A DNA stretch of 64,000 bases from Tritrichomonas musculus (Eukaryota; Parabasalia; Tritrichomonadida; Tritrichomonadidae). Below the pieces are notes generated by a model. That model searched no databases. It saw only the letters and a program-made list of their open reading frames with translations, and had not been told where the DNA came from. Positions 10,596 through 20,113 of the stretch are shown piece after piece. The position numbers and the translations under genes were made by a program. Where the stretch lies: positions 1,550,001 to 1,614,000 of the forward strand of contig JAPFFF010000010.1 of the NCBI GenBank assembly GCA_039105265.1. The letters are read 5' to 3'. Each line of letters opens with the position of its first letter. The stretch's first letter is position 1.

Positions 10596-12491
10596 AAAAT
10601 TTTATATAATGAAAATGGACATGGAGTTCCACAAGTCTATTCTAAAGCAAGGTTATTGTATGAATTGTCAGCCCATCTAAATAATTTAGAAGCCAACTTG
10701 TATCTAGGTTATTTATATGAAAATGGAAATGGAGTAAAAGCTGATCAATTAATGGCAAGAAAATATTTTGATGAATATCTAAGAAGAAATAAAAGCACAA
10801 ATTACAATTCAGAGCTAATTTATTTCAAGCCTAAAAAAGCAAATCAATTACATAAAAATCCAAAAGATTTTATTACTGACTTGATTAAAAGTAAATCATT
10901 TGATTTATATAAATTAGGACGTTTTTGTCAAAAAGGTTATGGTATAAAAAAAGATGTAAATTTGGCAGTTGAATTATTTAAAATATCTTCTCTATTTAAC
11001 AATTCAAATGCAATGGTACAATTAGGAAACATATATGGAAATGGAATAGATTTAACAAAAGATATCATGAAAGCTAAAAATTATTATGAAAAAGCAGCCC
11101 ATAATGATAATTCTATTGCATTATATAAATTAGGTTTAATTTACGAAAGAAATGATATTTATAAAGCTAAATATTATTATGAATTATCTGCTAATCTTAA
11201 TAATTCAGATGCACAGTATAAATTAGGGAAAATATATTATTAAGGTTTGTATGTTGAAAAAAATTATAGAATGGCTGAAAAGTATTTTGAATCATCATCT
11301 CAATCGGGTAATAATAATGCACTTCTATCATTAGGAAATATGTATTATTATGGTAAAGGTGTTAAACAAAATTATGTGCAAGGAATTAATTATTACAAAA
11401 GAGCAAGTCAATTAGGAAATGTAAAAGCATCATTAAAGTTAGGAATAATATATTATAATGGGAAAGGAATTGAATTTAAGATAATGATATCAATGAATTA
11501 TTATGTATCTTGTATAAATATTGAAAAAAGATATAATTTATTTAACTCATCATATTATTATCATGCAAATAATGATCTTGGTTTGATTTATTTAGTTGAA
11601 TATCAACAAGAAAAGTTGGCTGAAAAGTATCTTTCAGAAAGTGGTTATAATGAATATCCAATTGGACAAAATAGTTATGGAATTTTTTTACAATATTGTT
11701 GTCATAATGAAAATAAAGCAAAACAAATGTTTGAAAATGCATCTGAATTATATAGTCTTGCTTTGTCTTAATACAATCTTGGTCATTTATATGAAAAAAA
11801 TAACGAAATTGATAAATCTATTAAATATTATATCAAAGCATCAGAACATTCAAATATTCAACTGATATATCGCAATGAGAAAATCAAAGATGAAATGTTT
11901 CAAATTTCTCAAGATCTCATTGTTTGCTTCGTCGATTTCAAATTGTTTATTTACTTTTTGAAACAAAATAATTTAGATGAAGCGAATAAGCATTTTTTCA
12001 AAGCAATATCAAACAAGCAATTTTTATTTCCTCAAAATGATTTTGTTGATATTTTCTTTTCTTTGAAACAATTTCTTTTGAAATGCTATTTATATATTCA
12101 AAAAGTAATTAATAACGATGAATTCAAGGTTTTCAATAAAAACAAACTTATGAATAATTCAGAAAAATCGATTTGTTCTGATGAAAGAATAAACAATCAA
12201 ATTAAAATAAATGAAAATGACTTGTCAATTGAAAGCATTTTATTGAATGAAAATTCCGATTTATTTGTTTTCTTGTTAGATAAAACTGAATTCTTGACTC
12301 CTTTACAAAATGAAATAAACACAATTATACAATTAATAGAAGCTATATTATATCATCCACCTTTTTCAATACTTTTGGGAAGAATAAATTATCATAATAA
12401 GCCAAAACAGAAAGAATCTCATGTTGTAAAGGCAAAAAATGAAATTAATGAGTCATTTTATGAAGGATTATATATGATAAACACGCATTGA
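10596..12491 (+). pseudogene. Sel1-repeat protein gene interrupted by two in-frame stops
   Basis: A single frame from about 10596 to 12491 encodes successive Sel1-like repeats of about 36 residues (for example LYLGYLYENGNGVKADQL and ALLSLGNMYYYGKGVKQNY) up to about 11880, then a helical non-repeat C-terminus. The frame never shifts but contains TAA codons at 11241-11243 and 11769-11771. No ATG is found at the 5' end, and no kinase domain, which often precedes Sel1 repeats in this lineage, is present. I read it as a 5'-truncated, recently inactivated copy. Sel1 repeats form superhelical protein-binding scaffolds. Confidence 0.75.
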
Positions 12492-13018
12492 TAAGTTTAT
12501 AACTAGGTATCGGATAAAATATAGAACCAAAAATAAGCGTTTCATTATCAATTAACTTGAACTTTTTGTAAAGAATAATTATGATGATCTAAAAAAATTA
12601 TTCTTTTGATATTGATTTTTTTATATTTTATTCTCATATAAAAGATATTAGAAATATTAAATATGCTTTATAAAAAATACTTTATTTGAAGCCAAAATAT
12701 TTTTTAAGGCATGTTATTTTGATAATCTATATCAGAATTGATACCATTTTCTTTTTATAAACATAATATTAATATTCTCAAGAAATCGTTAATCACATCG
12801 GAACATCAATTAAAGAATGCTATGAAATCCTGGATGAAACTAGGTATATTTTTTAGGATTTTTTCGATTTCAAAAAGTTTGATTAATTGACAGAAACAAA
12901 AAGAATCATTGAAATATTTGAATACTTGTCTCAATTTATATTTGAGATAATTGTGAGGAGTCAGAAGAAATTTGAATTAACCTCATCTTTTAAATAACTC
13001 TCTTTAGTTATAATTTGT
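12492..13018. other. AT-rich region without a recognisable gene
   Basis: About 500 bp separate the Sel1 pseudogene from the uncertain frame at 13019. No repeat-protein remnant, RNA gene or hairpin could be supported here. Confidence 0.4.
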
Positions 13019-13405
13019 ATGTGCTTATCGGCAAGAAATCAAATTATATATTGTGCTATTTTTTATCATTTAGATTTTGCAAATTACTCTTTCAAATGGA
13101 AATTCAAGGTGACTACTTCCGTATTTGTAAAGCAAAAAGCAAGCAAACAATATGCAAAAGCTGTTTCAGTCGTTTATTTCAAGATATTGATAACCATTAT
13201 TAGAGCTTGCACTGGAGCTGGACTTGGTGCAGAGAGGTATTCGGTGAATTTCCTCTGCACTAGCTTGACTTCATGTATTTACGGAGGCTATTTGTATAGC
13301 GATGCAGTTCCTTTCTTGAAAACAATGGGAATGAATTTCAAACCTCCAGAGTATGAAAAATATTTTTATTTAATTTTATTTTGTTTGTTTCTCAATTCAT
13401 TTTAA
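13019..13405 (+). CDS. Unidentified small protein or gene remnant
   Basis: A 128-residue open frame begins MCLSARNQIIYC and contains a better-balanced central part with RACTGAGLGAERYSVNF and IYGGYLYSDAVPFLKTMG, less AT-biased than its surroundings. This suggests a genuine or once-genuine coding segment, possibly part of a membrane protein (hydrophobic stretch before the Gly-rich motif). The last 15 residues are low-complexity and look like run-on into noncoding DNA. I do not recognise the family. It may be an internal fragment of a larger lost gene. Confidence 0.35.
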   Translation: MCLSARNQIIYCAIFYHLDFANYSFKWKFKVTTSVFVKQKASKQYAKAVSVVYFKILITIIRACTGAGLGAERYSVNFLCTSLTSCIYGGYLYSDAVPFLKTMGMNFKPPEYEKYFYLILFCLFLNSF

Positions 13406-13610
13406 ATAAATGGATTCTCCTTTATAAACATTTGCAGCTACAAAATGTATATCAATAATTTTCCATTCTCTCCTTTTTTTTTTATTTTTAATATATAGAT
13501 CTACACAAAATATAAAATTAAAAAAAAAAAAAAAAAAGAACTAAAATTGGATTTTATTATTTATTTTTATTCAATTAAAAATTGGTGAGATTCATAATAA
13601 ATCATGCATT

Positions 13611-14537
13611 TCATTCAGAGTAAATATAATTATATGATCTGTTGATTTGATCAATCTCTGTGTTTTGAGTGCTATTTTGGGTGTTTATGTTTTCTGTTCT
13701 TTTTATGATTTTGCAGTTATTTGGTTCTTTGACATTTTCATCTATAATGATTTCTTTACAATCATCAATAATAATTTGTCCACTTGCCGGATTTTTGATA
13801 CTCTTAATAATTGAATGCACATCTGCTTTCAATGTTGAATATTCAAAGCATAAATCACAGCTTTCTTCCATTGTACATTTTTCCATTGTCAAATCGTGAC
13901 AATAACACAATGGCTGTGTTCCTGAAATTTTGCAATTAACGAGTTTTAAGTTCTTTGAATGCCAAGCTAAATATTCTCCAATGATTTCTGAATCATAAAT
14001 TGTGACATTTTCTGAATTCCAAAATGCATCTTTAGATCTAATTATAGAATTTTTAATTGTAACATTTTGACAATATTGGAATGAATAATTGCCATTCATT
14101 TCGATATTGTCAATTGAAATTTTGCTGTTTTTGATAAATATGTAATCTGCATTTTGGAATTTTAAATTTGTTAAAGTAAGATTCTTACAATACCAAAATG
14201 TTTCTTGCGCATTATTGAAAGTAACATTGTCTGCTTTCAAACCGTCAATTTCTCGAAACATTTTTGGCGCTTCTATTATTGAATCTTTCATTTCCATATC
14301 TTTGCAATACCAAATTGCTGCTCGTGCTCCTTCTCTAAAAATGCAATTGCAAATCTTGGTGCTTTCGTTGTGCCAAAATGGATATTTACCTTCAAACTCA
14401 CAATTTGTGGAAACAATATTTTTACATTCTTTCAAAGCAGATTCTCCTTGATGAATTACAACTTTATTGAGAAAAATATGATCTTGTTTGAATAATGGAC
14501 GTTCACCACCAAAAGATGTGTTTGATATTGTATGCAT
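13611..14537 (-). CDS. DUF3737 right-handed beta-helix protein, bacterial type
   Basis: The 308-residue product opens with a stretch containing FGGERPLF and continues as short repeated strands ending in Asn, Cys or aromatic residues (FWYCKNLTLTN, FQYCQNVTIKN, WHSKNLKLVNCKI). This is the hallmark of the DUF3737 family, predicted parallel beta-helices of about 280 residues that are widespread in Firmicutes and Bacteroidetes. Length is full. There is no signal peptide, so it is probably cytosolic; no enzymatic role is established for the family. Beyond about residue 250 the sequence departs from the repeats and ends in a polar Asn/Thr-rich tail. Its bacterial distribution suggests lateral transfer (inference). 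TCATAT lies upstream of the ATG. Confidence 0.85.
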   Translation of the reverse strand: MHTISNTSFGGERPLFKQDHIFLNKVVIHQGESALKECKNIVSTNCEFEGKYPFWHNESTKICNCIFREGARAAIWYCKDMEMKDSIIEAPKMFREIDGLKADNVTFNNAQETFWYCKNLTLTNLKFQNADYIFIKNSKISIDNIEMNGNYSFQYCQNVTIKNSIIRSKDAFWNSENVTIYDSEIIGEYLAWHSKNLKLVNCKISGTQPLCYCHDLTMEKCTMEESCDLCFEYSTLKADVHSIIKSIKNPASGQIIIDDCKEIIIDENVKEPNNCKIIKRTENINTQNSTQNTEIDQINRSYNYIYSE

Positions 14538-15002
14538 TTCAAAAATTAATATGAGATATCATATGATCAGTTAGAAAATTTTCTATAGTTTTTAAGGACG
14601 ATTATATTCCTCTGAAAAATCGCCCAACCATTTAATTTTTCTCAATTAAAAAAATTATCGTATTTATTGAATGAAAAAAATATGAAGTAAAGGATTCCAC
14701 TTTTTGAATATTTTTTTTTGTTGTTGTGAACTTTTTGAATAATATATATATTTTGATTGGAAGTTAACTAAATCAAAAAAATTTAACAAATTATTTTAAT
14801 AATATAATTGATGTATCTTTACTTAAATGTATCATTAATATTTATCAATTTAATCATTATAAATCATAAATAATTTTAGTTTTATTTTGATCTCATAAGA
14901 TATAAAAAAAACAAAAGATTAAATTATTTAAAAAAAAATTAGGTGATATTTAATTTTATAGCAAATAATTAAACAAAAGAATGATTTATAGTAGTTTTTG
15001 GA
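14538..15002. other. Intergenic region upstream of the DUF3737 gene
   Basis: AT-rich region with no gene. Read on the minus strand it holds TTCAAAAAGTGG (14697-14708) and TTCAAAAAGT (14730-14739), a phrase that recurs upstream of other genes in the window. Confidence 0.4.
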
Positions 15003-15830
15003 TTGATTCCTAAATATTTAATTTTGATATTAAATTGAAGTGTAACTCTTTCTAATGATGAACATCCAAAGAAAACATTTGGGCATATTTCAGTTACAGA
15101 AGATGGGATTGTTATATGTGTCAATGATGAACAATAAGATAAAGTTATTACTGAAGATGAATAATCTCTTCAAAAGAAGATAGAATTGTAATTTGCTCTA
15201 ATGATTTGCATCTTCCGAATGCACTCTCGTGAATTTCAATTTCAGAAGATAAATAGCAATATCTTTGAGCAGCATGAAAATGCAAATCTTCCATTAATTT
15301 AAATGGAATCGTAATTTTGGTCAGTGAGGTATATTCAACCATTGATATACAATTATTAAAAGAGTATCATCATTAAATGAAATTTTTTCAGTAATGAGGT
15401 TTTGCCAGAAAGAGGTTTTGACGATAAAAACTCGAAGTTCCAGCAATAATCATGAAAAAGTTGCATACCAATCAGCTGTGCACATGCAAATTTATTTCTT
15501 GATACATAATGGCCGAGAGTTAAGCAATTAAGAACTTGAGATCCTGAACCTGTAAGATTGCCTTCATCAGCATTTTGTGCAGATGTATTAAGAAGATCAG
15601 AAAGTTTTTGTGCTATAGTCTTTGCATGAATAAAAATATGTCATTTCCTTTAATAATCCTGGATCAGGGGATATTTTGGTCAGAATATCTTCTATAATGA
15701 ATAATAGCATCACTTATTTCATTAACTTCATTTAGATTTGCTCCATCTTTAAAAAGAACAGTTGTAACAGCATTGTTAAGAGGTAATAAGAAGAACAAGT
15801 GATTCCTTTGGGATTATTGGAAGCCTCATA
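15003..15830 (-). pseudogene. Fragment of a BspA-like LRR gene
   Basis: The minus strand encodes unmistakable BspA-type leucine-rich repeats: LTKITIPFKL and SAFGRCKSLEQITI near 15150-15342, then, after a frame change near 15160, LTHITIPSSVTEICPNVF and FFGCSSLERVTL down to about 15020. Upstream, at about 15350-15830, short open pieces in different frames (for example TSAQNADEGNLTGSGSQVLN) look like a decayed N-terminal region. Several breaks are present and no full domain is left. It is a dead relative of the BspA genes at 16229 and 40932. Confidence 0.7.
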
Positions 15831-16228
15831 CAATTAATTGAATCGTTATTTTTTATAAAGTATTGAAAAACAAAGTAACCTCTCTCAATTTAAAATAATT
15901 ATATCTTTATATTTTAAGTATTAATTTGATTTTAAAAAATAGATTAATATCACAATTAATATAAAATATGTTGTAAATGAATTATAATTAAATAAAAATT
16001 CATGTTATAAATGATGGAATGATTTAAAATGAGGTAAGGTTTTTTGAACTTAGGTAAAATACTTTGTGAAAAAAAAATAAATATGCTAATCAATAAATAT
16101 TATCTTTTTAAATTAATCCAAAAATTCTATTTATTTTTATTGACCTTTAAAGGTTATTTAACCTTTTTTATTTTTATTTGCATCGCAATCATAAGTTAGA
16201 CATTTATTAAATACAATATAAATCAAAA
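15831..16228. other. AT-rich intergenic region
   Basis: No gene or structured element is supported. It includes the presumed 5' flank of the BspA-like surface protein gene. Confidence 0.4.
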
Positions 16229-19200
16229 ATGCTCATTTTATTTATATTTTTGATGAGGTCATTTCTGCAATCAATTATAGATCCGATAAACAATATATCA
16301 AATGTTCATGAAAACGCAAATAAAAAATCAAGTTCTTACAGGAACATACCAAATAAATCGATTATTAAAAAAGAAATAACAGGTACTTGTGGAAACAATT
16401 TAACCTATACTATCGAAATAGACAGACTTACAATTCAAGGTACAGGTGACATGGATTTTGGTGGAGGTGGATGCCCATGGACTGAAGAATGTTCAACTAT
16501 CAAATATGTCGATATATTGGAAGGTCCAACTTCAATATCAGATTACGCATTTGCAGACTTTATTCTTTTAGAATCGATTTTGATACCATCAAGTATTACT
16601 TATATTGGTATCAATGTTTTTTCCAATTGTTACAGTCTTCGATCTGTAGTTATAAATGGTCAAATAACTGAAATAAGATACAATACATTTGAAAATTGCA
16701 TCAGTTTGGTCAATATTTCATTTCCAGAAGGACTTCAAAGAGTAATGAGCAATTCATTTCAAAATTGTTCAAGTTTAGAATCAATTACAATTCCATTGAG
16801 TGTTACTGTTTTCGGAGATTCAATTTTTGTCAATTGCACAAATTTAAAATTCGTTGAAATTCTTGGACCAATTAATGAAGTTAAAAATAATTTATTTTCT
16901 AATTGTATAAGTTTAGAATCTGTGTTACTTCCATCAACAATAACTAGATTTTGTAGAGAAGCATTTATTAACTGTTTAAGTTTGAAAACAATTGAAATTC
17001 CTGAAATTGAAAGTATTTCGATTGAAAACAGATGTTTTATGAATTCTGGATTGGAAGAAATAACGATTCCTCAAAATGTGATTGAAATTTGGTCAGATTG
17101 TTTTTGTGATTGCTTCAAATTATATAATATGACAATGTTTGCAAATATTGACATGATTTATATGAGAACTTTTTACAATTGTTCGAATTTGGAATTAGTT
17201 ATTCTTCCTGAAAGTCTTCAAACAATTGAAACTTATACATTTGAATATTGTAGCAGTTTAAGAAATATTACAATACCTGAAAATATCATTTCTTTTGGTC
17301 AATATGTATTTGCGTATTGTACAAGTTTAGAATTTTTCATTTTCCCAGAAAAAGTTGAAACTGTGCCAACCTACGCTTTTTTCCACTGTGAAAGTTTATT
17401 ATCTGTCACTTTTCTTGGAAATGTTACAAGTTTGGAAAGTTATGCTTTTCAATATTGTATTAATTTACAAAATATTTCTATTCCTGAGAGTGTTCAAAAA
17501 ATTGGCATAGGTTTGTTTAGCTATTCTGGATTAAAGTCAATTACAATTCCTGAAAGTATGACTTCAATTGAAAATCGAATGTTTTATAGATGCCCTAATT
17601 TAAGTACGGTTATCTTTCTGGGAAATCTGACATCTATTTCAGATGGTGGTTTCTATAATTGTCCAAGTTTGTTATCAATTTCATTACCTGAGAGTCTCAC
17701 ATCAATTGGAAGTTATGTTTTTGGATATTGTAATTTTCGAACTTTTTCTATTCCGGAAAATGTTGAAGAAATTGAATCTATGACTTTCACTGATTGCGTG
17801 AATTTAGAGACAATTACAATTCCAGAAAAAGTTGGTTATATTGATAATGAGTTGTTTTTTAATTGCATTAATTTACAATCAATTCAAATTTTGGCTAATA
17901 TCACTTCAATTGGCAGTTACTCATTTTGCAATTGTGAAAAATTGCAATCTATTTCCATTCCTGAGAGTGTGACTACAATTTTTGAACTTGCTTTTTGTAA
18001 TTGTTCAAGTTTGGAAGCTTTGATTATACCTGCAAATGTCAGTACTATAGAAACATATGCTTTTGCCGGTTGTGACAGTTTGAGTTATGTTCTTTATTTG
18101 GGAGAAAAGAATCCAACTTATGGCGATGAAGTTTTCTATGATACTGATATCGATGTCGTCTATGTAACTCCAAAATATCAAGATGCTGATTTTTGCACTT
18201 ACAACATTTCATTTCCTCCATCAGCATTTTTCTCACCAACTGAATTGTTTTCAAAAAGTGGAATTTTTTCAATGTCTATTGAATTTAGTCTTTCTTTTCC
18301 TTTTTCACCAAGTTTGGAAAAAACCGGAAAATTTACAAAATCATTGGACTTTACTAATTCTTGCGATTTTTCATCAAGCAAAAAATTCACTTCATCTAAA
18401 ATGTTCTCAAAAAGTGGATCATTCACTGATTCAAATGATTTTTCAAATAGTATGAAATTCACGTATTCTAACGTTTTTTCAAGCTCTGATTCTTTCACAA
18501 AAAGTAAAGAATTTACAAATTCAAAACCTTTCTCCAAAAGTTCTGAATTTACATATTTAGAAGAATATTCAGATTCACAGGAATCGTCAACTTCCATCAT
18601 TCAAGATAGAACGATCACCAATTCAAAACTGTTTTCAAAAAGTTTATTCTTCACTCAATCTCTGCCATTTTCAAAAACCGAAGACTTTACAGAAAGCAAA
18701 AATATTGGCGTTGAAATTTCTGCATACACAGCAGATTTATCAAAAAGTTATCAGTTCACATCGTCACAAACTTTTTCAGAAGGATTGACCAATTTTACGA
18801 ATTCAAATTATTCTGATTATATGACGCAAACAATAAATATTGATCCACATTACACATACTCCATTTCACTTACTATTTCATTTGTAATGAGACGATCTGT
18901 TTCATTTTCATATTCGATATCTGAATCAAATTCATTTTACATGAGTTACTTGCTGAGTGATGGCGTTTATTCATTGGTTTTCATGAACTCTAATTATAAT
19001 TTTTTCTTCCCATACATTATTTATTACTTGTCTCAAACATATGTTCCTACATATATCCCATTTTATGTCAAGCGTAGAAGAATAACAAAGGAACAGCTGA
19101 TTGGAATCACATGTGGGTCATCTGCTGTTTTCTTTTCGATTTTGGCCATTGTCATTTTAATCATTAGAAAAAAATATTTCTATGAAAATAATCTTGATTA

Positions 19201-19312
19201 TTTAATTTCAGATGAAGAACTGCCAAATGATAAAAGTGTAAAAGAAAGTAAAAATTCTGAAGAACCTTTAATATCAGAAGATTCAGATCTTGATGTCAAT
19301 TTTTGGTTGTAA
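16229..19312 (+). CDS. BspA-like LRR surface protein with FSxS repeats and one membrane anchor
   Basis: The 1027-residue product starts with a hydrophobic leader (MLILFIFLMRSFLQSI). Residues about 85-650 are some 25 TpLRR/BspA-type repeats of about 23 residues (SLESITIP, CSSLRNITIPENI). Residues about 655-830 are a Ser/Phe-rich array with units like FSKSGSFTDS, followed by a stalk, a membrane helix at about 958-979 preceded by RRR, and an acidic cytosolic tail ending DLDVNFWL. This is the type I architecture of the expanded trichomonad BspA family, thought to act in adhesion to host cells, mucus or bacteria. It looks intact; the stop is followed by TAATAAA. The ligand is unknown. Confidence 0.92.
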   Translation: MLILFIFLMRSFLQSIIDPINNISNVHENANKKSSSYRNIPNKSIIKKEITGTCGNNLTYTIEIDRLTIQGTGDMDFGGGGCPWTEECSTIKYVDILEGPTSISDYAFADFILLESILIPSSITYIGINVFSNCYSLRSVVINGQITEIRYNTFENCISLVNISFPEGLQRVMSNSFQNCSSLESITIPLSVTVFGDSIFVNCTNLKFVEILGPINEVKNNLFSNCISLESVLLPSTITRFCREAFINCLSLKTIEIPEIESISIENRCFMNSGLEEITIPQNVIEIWSDCFCDCFKLYNMTMFANIDMIYMRTFYNCSNLELVILPESLQTIETYTFEYCSSLRNITIPENIISFGQYVFAYCTSLEFFIFPEKVETVPTYAFFHCESLLSVTFLGNVTSLESYAFQYCINLQNISIPESVQKIGIGLFSYSGLKSITIPESMTSIENRMFYRCPNLSTVIFLGNLTSISDGGFYNCPSLLSISLPESLTSIGSYVFGYCNFRTFSIPENVEEIESMTFTDCVNLETITIPEKVGYIDNELFFNCINLQSIQILANITSIGSYSFCNCEKLQSISIPESVTTIFELAFCNCSSLEALIIPANVSTIETYAFAGCDSLSYVLYLGEKNPTYGDEVFYDTDIDVVYVTPKYQDADFCTYNISFPPSAFFSPTELFSKSGIFSMSIEFSLSFPFSPSLEKTGKFTKSLDFTNSCDFSSSKKFTSSKMFSKSGSFTDSNDFSNSMKFTYSNVFSSSDSFTKSKEFTNSKPFSKSSEFTYLEEYSDSQESSTSIIQDRTITNSKLFSKSLFFTQSLPFSKTEDFTESKNIGVEISAYTADLSKSYQFTSSQTFSEGLTNFTNSNYSDYMTQTINIDPHYTYSISLTISFVMRRSVSFSYSISESNSFYMSYLLSDGVYSLVFMNSNYNFFFPYIIYYLSQTYVPTYIPFYVKRRRITKEQLIGITCGSSAVFFSILAIVILIIRKKYFYENNLDYLISDEELPNDKSVKESKNSEEPLISEDSDLDVNFWL

Positions 19313-20113
19313 TAAAATATTTTATGATTATCTGTTTGTTTTCAAGACAATCCAAAAGACTTAAAAATATTTTCACAGATTTTTTTGATTAAAGTATTCA
19401 TTGCTTTTTTAAATGTTTTTTTTATTTATATCAAGTAAAATTATTTTTTATGACGAAATGAGTAAAATGAGCATAAAAGGGAAATTTTCGTCATAAAAAA
19501 TAATTATTAATAAAATAAAAGGGCTCCAAGCACTTAACAAAAATTAATCTGCGCTAAAAATGACAACAAAGTTCATTTAATTCATCCAAACTCTAGATCA
19601 AATTTTGATGGGCTCGACTTGGAAATAATTATTATAAAATAAATAATTGAAAAAATTTGAATAATTTTTTTTTGAATTTCGGTAAAACTAAATATTTGAA
19701 AAAATTCAATCGATTTTTTTCAATTTTTTAACTTTTTTTTATAACAACTTTTTGATAATATTATTATTTTATCCATATTATTTTTTCAATGAATAAATAA
19801 TAGAATTTTTTTACACTTTTCAAAATAAAATAAATTTCTTTCAAAAAAAGCAAACCGATAACTAATAACATATCAAATATCGAACCTTTGTATCATAAAA
19901 TTATTAATCATGAAAATTTCTTGATGCACAATTTATCTAAAGACAATTAATATATATATATATAATAAATTATCTTATCTGTAAATAAATATTGAAATAA
20001 TAATCAAAAAAATATGAAAAATATTAAGATAATGATAATATTTCAATATTTTCAATTTCAATTGAAATTGATGTTCTTCTCAAAGAGTGTATTTTTTTAT
20101 TTGCCCTGTAAAA
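19313..20113. other. Intergenic region with a foldback element
   Basis: Eight hundred bases without a gene. The notable content is the perfect 20-bp inverted repeat at 19439-19505, listed separately; the rest is A/T tracts. Confidence 0.5.
19439..19505. repeat. Perfect 20-bp inverted repeat (foldback)
   Basis: The arm AATTATTTTTTATGACGAAA at 19439-19458 is exactly repeated in reverse complement at 19486-19505, with a 27-base loop rich in A and G. It sits about 125 bp after the stop of the BspA-like gene. It could be a 3' RNA hairpin or the remnant of a small foldback transposon; the sequence alone cannot decide. Confidence 0.75.

Noticed and set aside
18199-18600. Minus-strand open frame of 133 codons under the BspA-like gene
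   Set aside because: It is the mirror of the FSxS repeat codons (TCA/TTC in reverse give open frames) and has no start context or independent support.
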